Notes: generated by a model from the letters alone, not told the origin. A stretch of DNA of 64,000 nt from Shinella sp. WSJ-2 (GCF_003432075.1 NZ_QWBU01000002.1:248001-312000); one strand, 5' to 3'. Counted from the first letter of the stretch, positions 26,133-35,334 are shown. Numbers and translations: made by a program.

Positions 26133-27059
26133 ATGCGGGACGAGACAGCGGCAGGCGGCACGGGCGAGGGCGGAAAGACGTTCCGCCTGCACAATGCCGT
26201 GATCCCCACCCGGCCGCTGGAACCGGCGCTCTATCTCGTCGCCACCCCGATCGGCAATCTCGCCGACATCACGCTGCGAGCGCTGGAAACGCTCGCCGGC
26301 GCCGATGTGCTGGCCTGCGAGGACACGCGCGTCACCCGCGTGCTGCTCGACCGCTACGGCATCATCAACCGGCCCTATGCCTATCACGAGCACAATGCCG
26401 ACGAGGCCGGCCCGCGCCTGATCGCAGCACTTGAGGCCGGTAAATCCGTGGCGCTGGTCTCGGACGCTGGCACGCCGCTCGTCTCCGACCCAGGCTATCG
26501 CCTCGCGCTGCTCGCCATCGAAGCCGGCCACCGCGTCGTGCCGATCCCCGGCGCCTCCGCGCCGCTCGCCGCGCTCGTCGGCTCGGGCTTGCCGAACGAC
26601 GCCTTCTTCTTCGCCGGCTTCCTGCCGACCAAGGACAAGGCAAAGCGCGACCGTCTTGCCGAACTGGCAAACGTGCCCGCAACGCTGCTGTTCTTCGAAT
26701 CGCCGCACCGCATCGCCGCGACCGTTGCCGCCGCCGCCGACGTGCTGGGCGAGGGTCGGGCGGCCTGTGTCAGCCGCGAGCTGACAAAGACCTTCGAGGA
26801 ATTCCGCCGCGGCACGCTCGGCGAACTCGCCGCCCACTATAGCGACGGCCACACCGTGAAGGGCGAGATCGTCTTTGTCATCGGCCCGCCCGGCGAGGCT
26901 GCCGCGCCCGAAGCCGAGGATGTCGACCGCCTGCTGACGGCCCTGGTGAAGGACATGTCGGCCGGCAAGGCGGCGACGGAAGCCGCCCGCCAGACGGGCC
27001 TGCCGCGCCGCGACCTCTACCAGCGTCTCATCGATCTCAAGGGTGGCGATGCGGAATAA
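26133..27059 (+). CDS. rsmI: 16S rRNA (cytidine(1402)-2'-O)-methyltransferase
   Basis: A 308-residue SAM-dependent enzyme of the tetrapyrrole-methylase fold that 2'-O-methylates C1402 in the ribosomal P site. Family features are [64 protein letters not shown] and [12 protein letters not shown]. The frame is open over 1.8 kb upstream, antisense to dnaN and pmtA, which is not coding. The ATG at 26133 has AAGGG seven bases upstream; an in-frame ATG at 26127 is an alternative. Its end overlaps the YraN start, so the two are coupled. Confidence 0.95.
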   Translation: MRDETAAGGTGEGGKTFRLHNAVIPTRPLEPALYLVATPIGNLADITLRALETLAGADVLACEDTRVTRVLLDRYGIINRPYAYHEHNADEAGPRLIAALEAGKSVALVSDAGTPLVSDPGYRLALLAIEAGHRVVPIPGASAPLAALVGSGLPNDAFFFAGFLPTKDKAKRDRLAELANVPATLLFFESPHRIAATVAAAADVLGEGRAACVSRELTKTFEEFRRGTLGELAAHYSDGHTVKGEIVFVIGPPGEAAAPEAEDVDRLLTALVKDMSAGKAATEAARQTGLPRRDLYQRLIDLKGGDAE

Positions 27060-27417
27060 GGCGGCGGACCCCAACCGGCTGAAAGCCTTCCGCCGGGGGC
27101 ACGTCTCCGAATATCTTGCCGCGCTCTATCTCCTTGCCAAAGGCTACCGCATCCGCGCCATCCGTTACCGCACGAAGCTCGGCGAGATCGACATCATCGC
27201 CCGGCGCGGCGATCTCGTCGTCTGCGTCGAGGTCAAGGCGCGCCGGGATGTCGATAGCGCCGTCTTCGCCGTCACAGGAACCGCCCAGCACCGCATCCGC
27301 GCGGCAAGCGACATCTGGCTCTCCCGCCAGCCGGACGCCCATCGCCTTTCGTTACGATATGATATCGTTGCGGTCTTGCCCTGGCAGCTCCCAAAGCACT
27401 TTGTGGATGCGTTTTAA
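27049..27417 (+). CDS. YraN (UPF0102) family endonuclease-like protein
   Basis: A 122-residue protein with the nuclease-like core [21 protein letters not shown], i.e. an acidic-acidic-ExK arrangement resembling Holliday-junction resolvases and restriction endonucleases. No activity has been firmly assigned to YraN. An in-frame GTG at 27043 is an alternative start. The start lies inside the rsmI end, and rsmI-yraN adjacency is widespread. In many alphaproteobacteria gshB follows directly; here the ugp block intervenes. Confidence 0.88.
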   Translation: MRNKAADPNRLKAFRRGHVSEYLAALYLLAKGYRIRAIRYRTKLGEIDIIARRGDLVVCVEVKARRDVDSAVFAVTGTAQHRIRAASDIWLSRQPDAHRLSLRYDIVAVLPWQLPKHFVDAF

Positions 27418-27428
27418 GTAAAAGGAAA

Positions 27429-27468
27429 ATGTAACGAAACTGACATGAAAGCGTAACGCGCGTGTCAT
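27429..27468 (+). promoter_or_regulatory. PhoB box (four tandem half-sites) upstream of ugpB
   Basis: Four 7-mers repeat with an exact 11-base period: ATGTAAC (27429), CTGACAT (27440), GCGTAAC (27451) and GTGTCAT (27462), each separated by four bases. This is the spacing of PhoB half-sites (consensus CTGTCAT), so two PhoB dimers could bind. It lies 52 bases before the ugpB start and predicts induction at low phosphate. Confidence 0.82.
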
Positions 27469-27519
27469 GGTCGCTGCTTAGTGCACGCCTCACACCAAGT
27501 CCGGTGAAGAGGAGCTCCC

Positions 27520-28818
27520 ATGTTCAAGCCGCTTTCCCTCGCAGGTTTCGCACTCGCCTTGTCCGCCACGGCATCGATGGCCGCCACCAACATCACCTGG
27601 TGGCACGGCATGGCCGGCCGCAACGGCGAAGTCATCAACGAAGTCGCCAAGAAGTTCAACGAGGCCCAGTCGGCCTGCGCGATCACGCCGGTTTCCAAGG
27701 GTACCTATGAAGAGGCGCTCGCCTCCGGCATCGCCGCCTTCCGCGCCGGCGAACAGCCGAACATCCTGCAGGTCTTCGACGCCGGTGCGGCGACGATCAT
27801 CAACGCGCCGGGCGCCGTCATTCCGGCCGAAGACCTGATCACCCAGGCCGGCTACACCTTCGACCGCGAAGCCTTCATCGAAGGCGTGCGCTACTTCTAC
27901 GCCGCCCCTGACGGCAAGTTCGTCGGCATGCCGTTCAACTCCTCGGCGCCGATCATGTATGTCAACACTGAAGCCCTCGAAAAGGCCGGCGTCGAAGCGC
28001 CGAAGACCTGGGAAGACTTCGAGACGATCGCCCCGAAGCTCAAGGAAGCCGGCTATCTGCCGCTCGTCCAGTCGCAGCTGACCTGGCAGTTCACCGAAAA
28101 CTTCTTCTCGCGCCACAACATCCAGTTCGCGACGAACAACAACGGTTACGACTCTGTGGTCGACACCAAGATCAACATGACGGACCCGAACCTCGTCATG
28201 ATGTTCACCAAGCTCAAGGCCTGGGCTGACGAGGGCTATTTCGGCTATTACGGCGCCGGCTGGAACGACAACCAGAAGCTCTTCGAAGACGGCAAGGCCG
28301 CCTTCTGGATCGGTTCTTCGGGTTCGTTCGGCGGCCTTCAGAAGACCGCGCAGAAGCCGTTTTCCGCAACCTTCCTGCCCTATTGGGGCAGCGTGAAGGG
28401 TGCCGGCACCAACACCTTCATCGGTGGCGCGGCTCTCTTCGCCATGTCCGGCAAGCCGGACGCTGAAAACAAGTGCACGGCCGACTTCTTCCAGTTCCTG
28501 ACCTCGCCTGAGGTGCAGAAGTTCTACCACGAAGCCACCGGTTATGTTGCCATCACCAAGGCGGCCTATGAGCTTGCCAAGTCCGAAGGCTATTACAAGG
28601 AAAAGCCGGCTGCCGAAGTCGGCATCCAGCAGCTGATGCTGCCGTCGGGCGAATGGTCGAAGGGCTACCGCCTCGGCTTCTATCCGCAAATCCGTGAAAT
28701 CATGGAACGCGAATATGGCCGCATCTTCGCCGGTGAAACCTCCGTCGAAGATGCTCTGAAGACAATCGAGACCGAAGCGAACGACCTGCTCGCCCGCTTC
28801 GCCAAGACCGCCGGCTGA
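27520..28818 (+). CDS. ugpB: sn-Glycerol-3-phosphate ABC transporter, substrate-binding protein
   Basis: A 432-residue periplasmic binding protein that captures sn-glycerol-3-phosphate and glycerophosphodiesters. The signal peptide covers residues 1-21 (cleavage after SMA). The mature protein starts NITWWHGMAGRNGE, the UgpB pattern, with the conserved WQFTENFFSRHN, WIGSSGSFGG and IGGAALFAMSGK further on. The ATG has a strong GAGGAG site. It heads the operon ugpBAEC plus an EEP gene behind a PhoB box. Confidence 0.97.
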   Translation: MFKPLSLAGFALALSATASMAATNITWWHGMAGRNGEVINEVAKKFNEAQSACAITPVSKGTYEEALASGIAAFRAGEQPNILQVFDAGAATIINAPGAVIPAEDLITQAGYTFDREAFIEGVRYFYAAPDGKFVGMPFNSSAPIMYVNTEALEKAGVEAPKTWEDFETIAPKLKEAGYLPLVQSQLTWQFTENFFSRHNIQFATNNNGYDSVVDTKINMTDPNLVMMFTKLKAWADEGYFGYYGAGWNDNQKLFEDGKAAFWIGSSGSFGGLQKTAQKPFSATFLPYWGSVKGAGTNTFIGGAALFAMSGKPDAENKCTADFFQFLTSPEVQKFYHEATGYVAITKAAYELAKSEGYYKEKPAAEVGIQQLMLPSGEWSKGYRLGFYPQIREIMEREYGRIFAGETSVEDALKTIETEANDLLARFAKTAG

Positions 28819-28839
28819 TCCGTCGCTTCCTTGAAATCC

Positions 28840-28865
28840 GTGCCGGGGTCTCAGGCTCCCGGCAC
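28840..28865 (+). other. Intercistronic hairpin between ugpB and ugpA
   Basis: GTGCCGGG (28840-28847) and CCCGGCAC (28858-28865) form a perfect 8-bp stem with a 10-base loop, and no T-run follows. Hairpins here in binding-protein operons typically protect the upstream mRNA or cause partial termination, giving more binding protein than permease. Confidence 0.65.
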
Positions 28866-28885
28866 GCCGCTATGAAGGTGGCCCC

Positions 28886-29767
28886 ATGAAGCGCGTGCAG
28901 TTTTCCTCGCCCTTTCTGCCCTATCTGTTTATCGCGCCGCAGATGGCGATCATCTTCGTCTTCTTCTACTGGCCCTCCGTGCAGGCGATCCAGTCGTCGT
29001 TCTTCCTAGAAGACCCGTTCGGCTTCGGCTCGACCTTCGTGGGCCTCTCCAACTATTCCGATGCGTTGGGCTCCGTGCAGTATCAGGCGATTGCCCGTTT
29101 CACCGTGGTCTTCACGGCGCTCGTCACCTTCCTGTCGCTCGGCATCGGCGTGCTGCTTGCCGTCAAGGCCGATACGGTGCTGAAGGGCAGCGCCACCTAC
29201 AAGACGCTGCTCATTTGGGTCTATGCCATCGCCCCGCCGGTTGCCGGCCTGATGGGCATGATGTTCTTCGACCAGCATATCGGCCCGCTCGTGAAATTCG
29301 CGGCGCTGTTCGGCTGGGACATGAAGGTCGGCCTGAACTATTACGACACCGCCTTCGCGATGATCGCCGTCTCGGTCTGGAAGCAGATACCCTACAATTT
29401 CATCTTCATTCTTTCGGGGCTCCAGAGCATTCCCGTCTCGGTGCGCGAGGCTGCCGCCATCGACTGCCGCTCTGGCTTCCGCCGCTTCTGGACGATGACG
29501 CTGCCGCTGCTTGCGCCGACTGCCTTCTTCCTGCTCATCATCAACATGACCTACGCGCTGTTCGACACGTTCGGCGTCATCGACGTGATGGTGAAGGACA
29601 AGGCCGCCAACAACCCGATCACCCTGGTCTACAAGGTCTATATGGACGGTTTCCGCGGCAATGACCTCGGCGGCTCCTCGGCCCAGTCCGTCATCCTGAT
29701 GATCGTCGTCTTCGTGCTCACCATCTTCCAGTTCCGCTTCATCGAGCGGCGCGTGCACTACAATTGA
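28886..29767 (+). CDS. ugpA: sn-Glycerol-3-phosphate ABC transporter permease UgpA
   Basis: A 293-residue inner-membrane permease with about six transmembrane helices. The EAA loop that docks to the ATPase is EAAAIDCRSGFRRFWTMTLP, and the N-terminus FSSPFLPYLFIAPQMAIIFV matches MalF-family UgpA proteins. It forms the translocation pore with UgpE. It lies 67 bases after ugpB, beyond an RNA hairpin, and 13 bases before ugpE. Confidence 0.96.
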   Translation: MKRVQFSSPFLPYLFIAPQMAIIFVFFYWPSVQAIQSSFFLEDPFGFGSTFVGLSNYSDALGSVQYQAIARFTVVFTALVTFLSLGIGVLLAVKADTVLKGSATYKTLLIWVYAIAPPVAGLMGMMFFDQHIGPLVKFAALFGWDMKVGLNYYDTAFAMIAVSVWKQIPYNFIFILSGLQSIPVSVREAAAIDCRSGFRRFWTMTLPLLAPTAFFLLIINMTYALFDTFGVIDVMVKDKAANNPITLVYKVYMDGFRGNDLGGSSAQSVILMIVVFVLTIFQFRFIERRVHYN

Positions 29768-29780
29768 GAGGGCGAGACCC

Positions 29781-30623
29781 ATGACCCGCATCCGCCTTTT
29801 CGATCATCTCGTGCTCCTGCTCGGCGTCTTCATCATGGTGGCGCCCGTCGTGGTCGCCTTCATGACCTCGACGCACGAGGCCGCCGACATCCACCGCAAC
29901 GGCCTGTCGCTGACCTGGGGCGGCCATTTCACCGAGACCTACGACAAGGTCCTAACCCGCAAGGGCGGTTTTACCGGCGAAATAACCGGTGCGCGCATGA
30001 TCTGGAATTCGCTGATCCTCGGCGTGGGCTTCGCGGCGGGCAAAATCATCCTGTCGATGCTTGCCGCCTATGCCATCGTCTATTTCCGCTTCCGGCTCGG
30101 CACGCTGTTCTTCTGGATGATCTTCACGACGCTGCTCCTGCCGCTCGAAGTGCGTATCGTTCCCTCCTATGAGGTGATGAACAAGCTGGCGCTGACCAAC
30201 ACCTATACCGGCCTCATCGTGCCGCTTCTGGCGTCGGCCACCGGCACCTTCTTCTTCCGCCAGTTCTTCAAGTCCGTGCCGGAGGAACTGCTGGAGGCCG
30301 CCCGCATCGACGGGGCAGGGCCGGTGAAATTCTTCATCGACGTGCTGGTGCCGCTCTCGCGCACCATGATCGCGGCGATCTTCATCATCATGTTCGTCTA
30401 TGGCTGGAACCAGTATCTCTGGCCGACGCTGATGACGACCGACGAGCGCTTCTTCACGCTGGTGCGCGGCATCAAGCAGATCCTGCTCGTCTGGGTCGGC
30501 TCCAATATTCCCGATTACAACGAAGCCTTTGCGCTGGCGATCCTCGCCATGCTGCCGCCGGTCATGATCGTGCTGATCTTCCAGCGGTGGTTCATCAAGG
30601 GCCTCACCGAAAGCGACAAGTAA
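29781..30623 (+). CDS. ugpE: sn-Glycerol-3-phosphate ABC transporter permease UgpE
   Basis: A 280-residue permease of the MalG type with six predicted helices. The EAA loop is EAARIDGAGPVKFFIDVLVP, followed by the typical FIIMFVYGWNQYLWPTLMTT and terminal FQRWFIKGLTESDK. It pairs with UgpA and is driven by UgpC. It is followed after 12 bases by ugpC. Confidence 0.96.
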   Translation: MTRIRLFDHLVLLLGVFIMVAPVVVAFMTSTHEAADIHRNGLSLTWGGHFTETYDKVLTRKGGFTGEITGARMIWNSLILGVGFAAGKIILSMLAAYAIVYFRFRLGTLFFWMIFTTLLLPLEVRIVPSYEVMNKLALTNTYTGLIVPLLASATGTFFFRQFFKSVPEELLEAARIDGAGPVKFFIDVLVPLSRTMIAAIFIIMFVYGWNQYLWPTLMTTDERFFTLVRGIKQILLVWVGSNIPDYNEAFALAILAMLPPVMIVLIFQRWFIKGLTESDK

Positions 30624-30635
30624 GGAGTTTCGTCC

Positions 30636-31745
30636 ATGGCGTCGATCGATATCCGCGACGTATCCAAGATCTACAATGGCGGCGTGACCGCGGTCAGCGA
30701 CGTCAACATCGATATCGTCGATGGCGAGTTCATCGTGCTCGTCGGCCCCTCGGGCTGCGGAAAATCGACGCTGCTGCGCATGGTCGCCGGGCTCGAGACG
30801 ATCAGCCGGGGCGAGGTGACGATCGGCGGGCGCACCGTCAACGATATCGATCCCGCCGACCGTGACATCGCCATGGTGTTCCAGAACTATGCGCTCTATC
30901 CGCATATGACGGTCTACGAAAACCTCGCCTACGGCCTGAAGAACCGCCGCACGCCGAAGGCGGAGATCGATGCGCGCGTGGCGGAAGCTGCCCGCATGCT
31001 CGAACTCCAGCCCTATCTGGAGCGCAAGCCGCGCGCACTCTCGGGCGGCCAGCGCCAGCGCGTTGCGATGGGCCGCGCCATCGTGCGAAAGCCGTCGGCC
31101 TTCCTGTTCGACGAGCCGCTGTCCAATCTCGACGCAAAACTGCGCGTCTCCATGCGCGGCGAGATCAAGCGCCTGCAGCGCCGCGTCGGCACGACCTCAC
31201 TCTATGTCACCCACGACCAGCTGGAGGCCATGACGCTCGCCGACCGGCTCGTCGTGCTCTCCGGCGGGCGTATCGAGCAGATCGGTCGTCCGCTCGATGT
31301 CTATCATCGCCCGGCAACGACCTTCGTTGCGAGCTTCATAGGTTCACCGGCCATGAATCTCGTCAGCGGCGAGCTGCATGGCAGCAAGCTGGCGCTCGGC
31401 CCGGCCCTGATCGATCTCGGCACCAATGTTCCGACGCAGGGCGCCGTCACCGTCGGCCTGCGCGCCGAGGACCTGCGCCTGCACGCGGATGCGGAGGGCA
31501 GCCTGCCGTTCCGCATCGACTATGTCGAGGAACTCGGTTCGCAGCGTCTCGTGCATGGCATGGTCGGCGATCAGGCGATGGTCGCAGCCCTCTCCTCGGA
31601 AATCCCATTGCCTGAAACGACCTCGCTCTCCATCGCTCCGTCCCGGCTGCATTTCTTCGACACGGCCAGCGGCCAGCGCATCGACTGGTCGGGCGAGGCC
31701 GTCGGTCAAGTTACTGTGACCGCTGCTCCGGAGGCCGTCGCATGA
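30636..31745 (+). CDS. ugpC: sn-Glycerol-3-phosphate ABC transporter ATP-binding protein UgpC
   Basis: A 369-residue ABC ATPase with Walker [10 protein letters not shown] (37-45), signature LSGGQRQR, Walker [13 protein letters not shown] and the switch His in [11 protein letters not shown]-terminal TOBE-type regulatory domain (about 235-369) is present, as in MalK. It powers UgpAE. Its stop overlaps the ATG of the next gene (ATGA at 31742-31745), tying the EEP protein to the transporter. Confidence 0.96.
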   Translation: MASIDIRDVSKIYNGGVTAVSDVNIDIVDGEFIVLVGPSGCGKSTLLRMVAGLETISRGEVTIGGRTVNDIDPADRDIAMVFQNYALYPHMTVYENLAYGLKNRRTPKAEIDARVAEAARMLELQPYLERKPRALSGGQRQRVAMGRAIVRKPSAFLFDEPLSNLDAKLRVSMRGEIKRLQRRVGTTSLYVTHDQLEAMTLADRLVVLSGGRIEQIGRPLDVYHRPATTFVASFIGSPAMNLVSGELHGSKLALGPALIDLGTNVPTQGAVTVGLRAEDLRLHADAEGSLPFRIDYVEELGSQRLVHGMVGDQAMVAALSSEIPLPETTSLSIAPSRLHFFDTASGQRIDWSGEAVGQVTVTAAPEAVA

Positions 31746-32737
31746 TGATCCGCACCACCGTCGACCGGCTGGCCGCTCCCAGTCAGGAGGATCGCGCGGC
31801 GATCGCCACGCTGGAAAAATCGATCACCGCCCATGATGGCCGCATGGCCGAGCTCGCCTGCATGAATGCGGTGGAGACGGGCGGTCGCGCCGAACGCGCC
31901 GAGCCGCTGCCGTTCCCCTTCACCGTGGCCGCCTGGAACCTCGAGCGCTGCCTGTCTCCCAAACCCAGCGCCGAGCATCTGGGAACAACCGGCGCCGAGA
32001 TCGTGCTCTTGTCGGAAATGGACGACGGCATGGCCCGCACGCGCCAGACAAACACCACGGCCGAACTCGCCGATGAACTCGGCATGGCCTATCTCTATGG
32101 CGTGGAGTTCATCGAGCTCGGCCTCGGCTCCGAGACGGAGCTGGAATTCTGCAAGGACGATTTCAACAGCCGGGGTCTGCACGGCAATAGCCTCCTCTCA
32201 ACCGTGCCGCTACACCAGACCTTCCTGCTTCGTCTGGCAGGCGAACGCCTGTGGTTCATGGGCGCGGTCGACCAGCCGCGGCTTGGTGAGCGCATGGCGA
32301 TCGGCGCCGTCATCAACACCGAATCCGGCCCGCTCGTGCTGGTCTCCACCCATCTGGAAAGCGCCACGACGGCCGCCTATCGCGAGCGGCAAGTAGTCGG
32401 TCTCATCGATACGCTCGACGCCACCTTCCCCGGACTGCCCGTGCTCATCGGTGGCGATCTCAACACCGGCAACCATGCCGGCGGCGACTTCGAGGCAGAA
32501 GGCCTGTTCGCCCGCGCCGCCGAGCGTGGTTTCATCCGCCACGGCGGCCCGCTCGATGTCATGACGACGCGGCCGAGCCTCATCACCCGCTGGCCGGAAC
32601 GCGCGATGAAGCTCGACTGGTTCCTGTCGCGCGGCCTTGCTGTCTCTGAGACTGCGATTGTTTCGTCGCTCTCCCCTTCCGGACGACCGCTGTCTGACCA
32701 CGACCTGATCACCTGCCGGATCGATGGTTTCGTCTGA
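31742..32737 (+). CDS. EEP-family phosphoesterase in the ugpQ position of the ugp operon
   Basis: A 331-residue protein of the endonuclease/exonuclease/phosphatase fold. The active-site set is present: [46 protein letters not shown] and LSDHDLIT. No signal peptide or membrane segment is seen, so it is cytoplasmic. It overlaps ugpC by four bases and therefore belongs to the PhoB-controlled operon. In E. coli this position holds ugpQ, a glycerophosphodiester phosphodiesterase of an unrelated fold; an analogous role is the natural inference. It is only distantly similar to the EEP protein at 764. Confidence 0.85.
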   Translation: MMIRTTVDRLAAPSQEDRAAIATLEKSITAHDGRMAELACMNAVETGGRAERAEPLPFPFTVAAWNLERCLSPKPSAEHLGTTGAEIVLLSEMDDGMARTRQTNTTAELADELGMAYLYGVEFIELGLGSETELEFCKDDFNSRGLHGNSLLSTVPLHQTFLLRLAGERLWFMGAVDQPRLGERMAIGAVINTESGPLVLVSTHLESATTAAYRERQVVGLIDTLDATFPGLPVLIGGDLNTGNHAGGDFEAEGLFARAAERGFIRHGGPLDVMTTRPSLITRWPERAMKLDWFLSRGLAVSETAIVSSLSPSGRPLSDHDLITCRIDGFV

Positions 32738-32804
32738 AAGATGACCGATGCATAAAATGCAACGGATTGTTTGAACGGCGCTGTTACCGGTTTCGCGTAA
32801 GGCT

Positions 32805-32826
32805 TCCCCCTGGATTGTAAGGGGGA
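32805..32826 (+). promoter_or_regulatory. Hairpin masking the ribosome site of the cupin gene
   Basis: TCCCCCT (32805-32811) can pair fully with AGGGGGA (32820-32826), leaving an 8-base loop. The right arm is the only purine-rich ribosome-binding sequence before the ATG at 32831, so the stem would hide it. This could attenuate translation or work as a simple thermosensor. Confidence 0.5.
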
Positions 32827-32830
32827 TGAA

Positions 32831-33334
32831 ATGGTCCTGAAACTGATGCTCGTCACTATGGTCGGCGCTGCCATGCGTTCGAAAGCCGCCGAAGAGAAGA
32901 TGCCGCGGCCGTTGATCTCGGCCTCGCTCGACGATCTTGAAATGGCGCCGAAGCCGATCGAACCCACCTGGGTGCTCGCCGGCAACCCGCAGGCACGGCT
33001 CTCGCTGCATTCGCGCGCTTATGACGATCAGGCGACGACGGCGATCTGGGATTGCACGGCCGGTACCTTCCGCTGGTATTTCGGCTGGGACGAAACGGTG
33101 ATGATCCTCGAAGGCGAGGTTCACATCACCGCCGAGGACGGCAGCCAGCGCACGCTGAAGGCTGGCGACATCGCCTATTTCCCCGGCAAGAGCTGGGCGA
33201 CCTGGCACATCGAAACCTACGTGCGCAAGATCGCCTTCTGCCGCAAGGAATTCCCGACGCCGATCAATCTGGCGCTGAAGTTGCGCGATCGCCTGCGCGG
33301 CATCACTGCGTCCTCCGGTGGGCTTGCGGCCTGA
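32831..33334 (+). CDS. Cupin domain-containing protein (EutQ/DUF861-like)
   Basis: A 167-residue protein with a single cupin barrel at about 50-145. The pattern TAGTFRWYFGWDETVMILEGEVHITAEDG, interrupted by typical strands, and then LKAGDIAYFPGKSWATWHIE matches cupin_3/DUF861 proteins; classical metal-binding His residues are mostly absent. The N-terminal 15 residues are hydrophobic (KLMLVTMVGAAM), perhaps a short anchor or non-conserved lead. It follows the ugp-EEP operon by 93 bases, with a hairpin over its ribosome site. Function unknown. Confidence 0.78.
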   Translation: MVLKLMLVTMVGAAMRSKAAEEKMPRPLISASLDDLEMAPKPIEPTWVLAGNPQARLSLHSRAYDDQATTAIWDCTAGTFRWYFGWDETVMILEGEVHITAEDGSQRTLKAGDIAYFPGKSWATWHIETYVRKIAFCRKEFPTPINLALKLRDRLRGITASSGGLAA

Positions 33335-33417
33335 AATTTTCCGAGCCTTGCCACAAATATGGTCTTGCGCATTGCTGGTGGCGCTGTAGCCTTTGGGCGC
33401 AACTCAGGGGGTGTTTG

Positions 33418-34227
33418 ATGGCGCTGCGGTGGTTTGGCCGGTTTGCAATTCTTCTGACCGTTGTCGTGGGTGGCCCATCCGCGCACGCTGGCGATTTTGA
33501 TCCGGCGCGTCTCGACTCTGACAGCGAATGGCGGGTCATTGTCAGCCCCTATGTCTGGGCCGCTTCTCTGAAAGGCGATGCGACGCTCGCCGGCCGCACG
33601 ACGGATGTCGATGTGCCTTTCAGCGACGTTCTTGGCCATCTCGATTTCGCGGTCATGGGCAATGTCGAGGCGACCAATGGCCAATGGGGCGTCTATTTCG
33701 ATGGGCAGCATGTGCTGACCAGCCAGGACGAGGAAGTTTTCCATCACCAGCTCGGCCTTGACATTCAGACCACCATTCTCTCCGCAGGCGCCTTCTACAA
33801 GGTCTATGAAGAGCAGCTCGGTGGCGTCACCGTTTTTGGCCAGCCGCGCCGCTTTTCCGTCGAGCCGACCGTCGGCGTGCGCTGGACGCGCCTCAAGGCA
33901 ACGGTTGACGCAGGCTTCCTCAAAACGACCAAGCGGGCGGATTGGACAGATCCCTTCGTCGGGCTGCGATTGAATGCCGACCTCAACGATCGGTGGACGG
34001 TGAATGCCGAGGCCGATGTCGGCGGTTTCGGCACCGGCTCCAAGCTTAGCGTCAATGCCCAGGCATATCTCGGCTACCGTACCCATATGGGCAATTTGCC
34101 GACCATTCTGCGCGTCGGCTATCGCGTGCTTTCGCAGGATTACGAAGGTGATGATTTCACCGGCAACAAGTTCAACTGGAACGTGACCCAGCATGGACCG
34201 GTCGTCGGCCTGTCCATCCGCTTCTGA
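33418..34227 (+). CDS. Outer-membrane beta-barrel protein, unknown function
   Basis: A 269-residue exported protein. The signal peptide is residues 1-23 (cleavage after SAHA). The mature part alternates short amphipathic strands with turns (WRVIVSPYVWAASLKGDA, VEPTVGVRWTRLKATVDAG, YLGYRTHMGNLPTILRVGYR) and ends in Phe (SIRF), the signature recognised by the barrel-assembly machinery. About 8-10 strands are plausible. The ATG at 33418 has CAGGGGG upstream; the frame is open into the cupin gene. It is 15 bases from the next gene, a secreted amidase, suggesting joint expression. Confidence 0.8.
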   Translation: MALRWFGRFAILLTVVVGGPSAHAGDFDPARLDSDSEWRVIVSPYVWAASLKGDATLAGRTTDVDVPFSDVLGHLDFAVMGNVEATNGQWGVYFDGQHVLTSQDEEVFHHQLGLDIQTTILSAGAFYKVYEEQLGGVTVFGQPRRFSVEPTVGVRWTRLKATVDAGFLKTTKRADWTDPFVGLRLNADLNDRWTVNAEADVGGFGTGSKLSVNAQAYLGYRTHMGNLPTILRVGYRVLSQDYEGDDFTGNKFNWNVTQHGPVVGLSIRF

Positions 34228-34242
34228 CGCAGGGAGAAGACC

Positions 34243-35316
34243 ATGCGACGCACCACTATGCTCAAAGCCCGGACGGCCATTCTCGCACTTGCCGCATCTT
34301 GCATGGCGCTGGCGCCAGCCGCCGAGGCCTGCACGCGCTTCGTCTATCTCGGGCCGAACGACAACATCATCACCGCCCGTTCAATGGACTGGAAGCTCGA
34401 TGTCGCGACCAATCTCTGGGTTTTCCCACGCGGAATGGAACGCAACGGCGAGGCGGGACCGAACTCCCTGAAGTGGACCTCGAAATACGGCAGCGTTATC
34501 GCAACGGGCTATGATGTATCGACGACCGACGGCATGAACGAGCGCGGCCTCGTCGCCAATGTGTTGTGGCTGGTGGAATCGGAATATCCGAAGTTTGACC
34601 AGAGCAAACCTGGCCTAACGATCGCCGCCTGGGCGCAATATGTGCTCGACAATTTCGCGACGGTTGACGAGGCGGTGGCCGATCTCGCGAAAGAACCGTT
34701 CACCATCGTGTCGGATAACGTGCCCGGGGAGGAGCGTTTGACGACCCTGCACCTTTCCATTTCGGATGCGAGCGGCGACAGCGCCATCATCGAATATATT
34801 GACGGCAAGCAGGTCATCCACCACGACCGCTCCTATCAGGTCATGACCAATTCGCCGACCTTCGACCAGCAACTTGCCCTCAACAGCTATTGGAAGCAGA
34901 TCGGCGGCACGGTCATGCTGCCAGGCACCAACCGTGCTTCCGACCGCTTTGCGCGCGCCTCGTTCTATGTGAATGCCATCCCCAAGGCGGAGGATCCGAA
35001 CCGCGCGCTGGCCAGCGTCTTCAGCGTGATCCGCAATGTCTCCGTGCCCTTCGGCATCACGACACCGGACGAGCCGAACATTTCCTCAACGCGCTGGCGC
35101 ACCGTGGCCGATCACAAGCGCGGCCTCTATTTCTTCGAATCCGCCCTCACGCCGAACACGTTCTGGGTTGATCTGAAAAAAATCGATTTCGCACCGGAGA
35201 CCGGTAAGGTGCTGAAGCTGGATCTCGGCAGGGACCAGGATCACACCTATTCCGGCGATGCAACGGCGGATTTCGTCCCTGCCGAGCCCTTCCATTTCCT
35301 CGGCCTGCAACTCTGA
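34243..35316 (+). CDS. Secreted choloylglycine hydrolase-family (linear amide C-N hydrolase) enzyme
   Basis: A 357-residue Ntn-hydrolase. The signal peptide ends at AEA, placing Cys30 as the first mature residue; this Cys is the catalytic nucleophile of the family (CTRFVY), and ARSMDWK (45-51) carries the expected Arg46 and Asp49. Relatives cleave bile-salt amides, penicillin V or acyl-homoserine lactones. Removal of the signal peptide would itself free the N-terminal nucleophile. It follows the outer-membrane barrel by 15 bases. The substrate is not predictable; a periplasmic or extracellular location is likely. Confidence 0.88.
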   Translation: MRRTTMLKARTAILALAASCMALAPAAEACTRFVYLGPNDNIITARSMDWKLDVATNLWVFPRGMERNGEAGPNSLKWTSKYGSVIATGYDVSTTDGMNERGLVANVLWLVESEYPKFDQSKPGLTIAAWAQYVLDNFATVDEAVADLAKEPFTIVSDNVPGEERLTTLHLSISDASGDSAIIEYIDGKQVIHHDRSYQVMTNSPTFDQQLALNSYWKQIGGTVMLPGTNRASDRFARASFYVNAIPKAEDPNRALASVFSVIRNVSVPFGITTPDEPNISSTRWRTVADHKRGLYFFESALTPNTFWVDLKKIDFAPETGKVLKLDLGRDQDHTYSGDATADFVPAEPFHFLGLQL

Positions 35317-35334
35317 CCCGTTTGCCGGGCTGCC

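Noticed and set aside
24270-27059. An open frame of 929 codons on the plus strand whose 3' part is rsmI
   Set aside because: The first 620 codons run antisense to pmtA and dnaN, which are certain genes; the openness is a high-GC codon-bias effect. Only the rsmI part has family motifs.
25887-27074. Upstream extension of the dnaN frame to 768 codons
   Set aside because: It runs antisense to rsmI and the DnaN family begins at the ATG at 25886.
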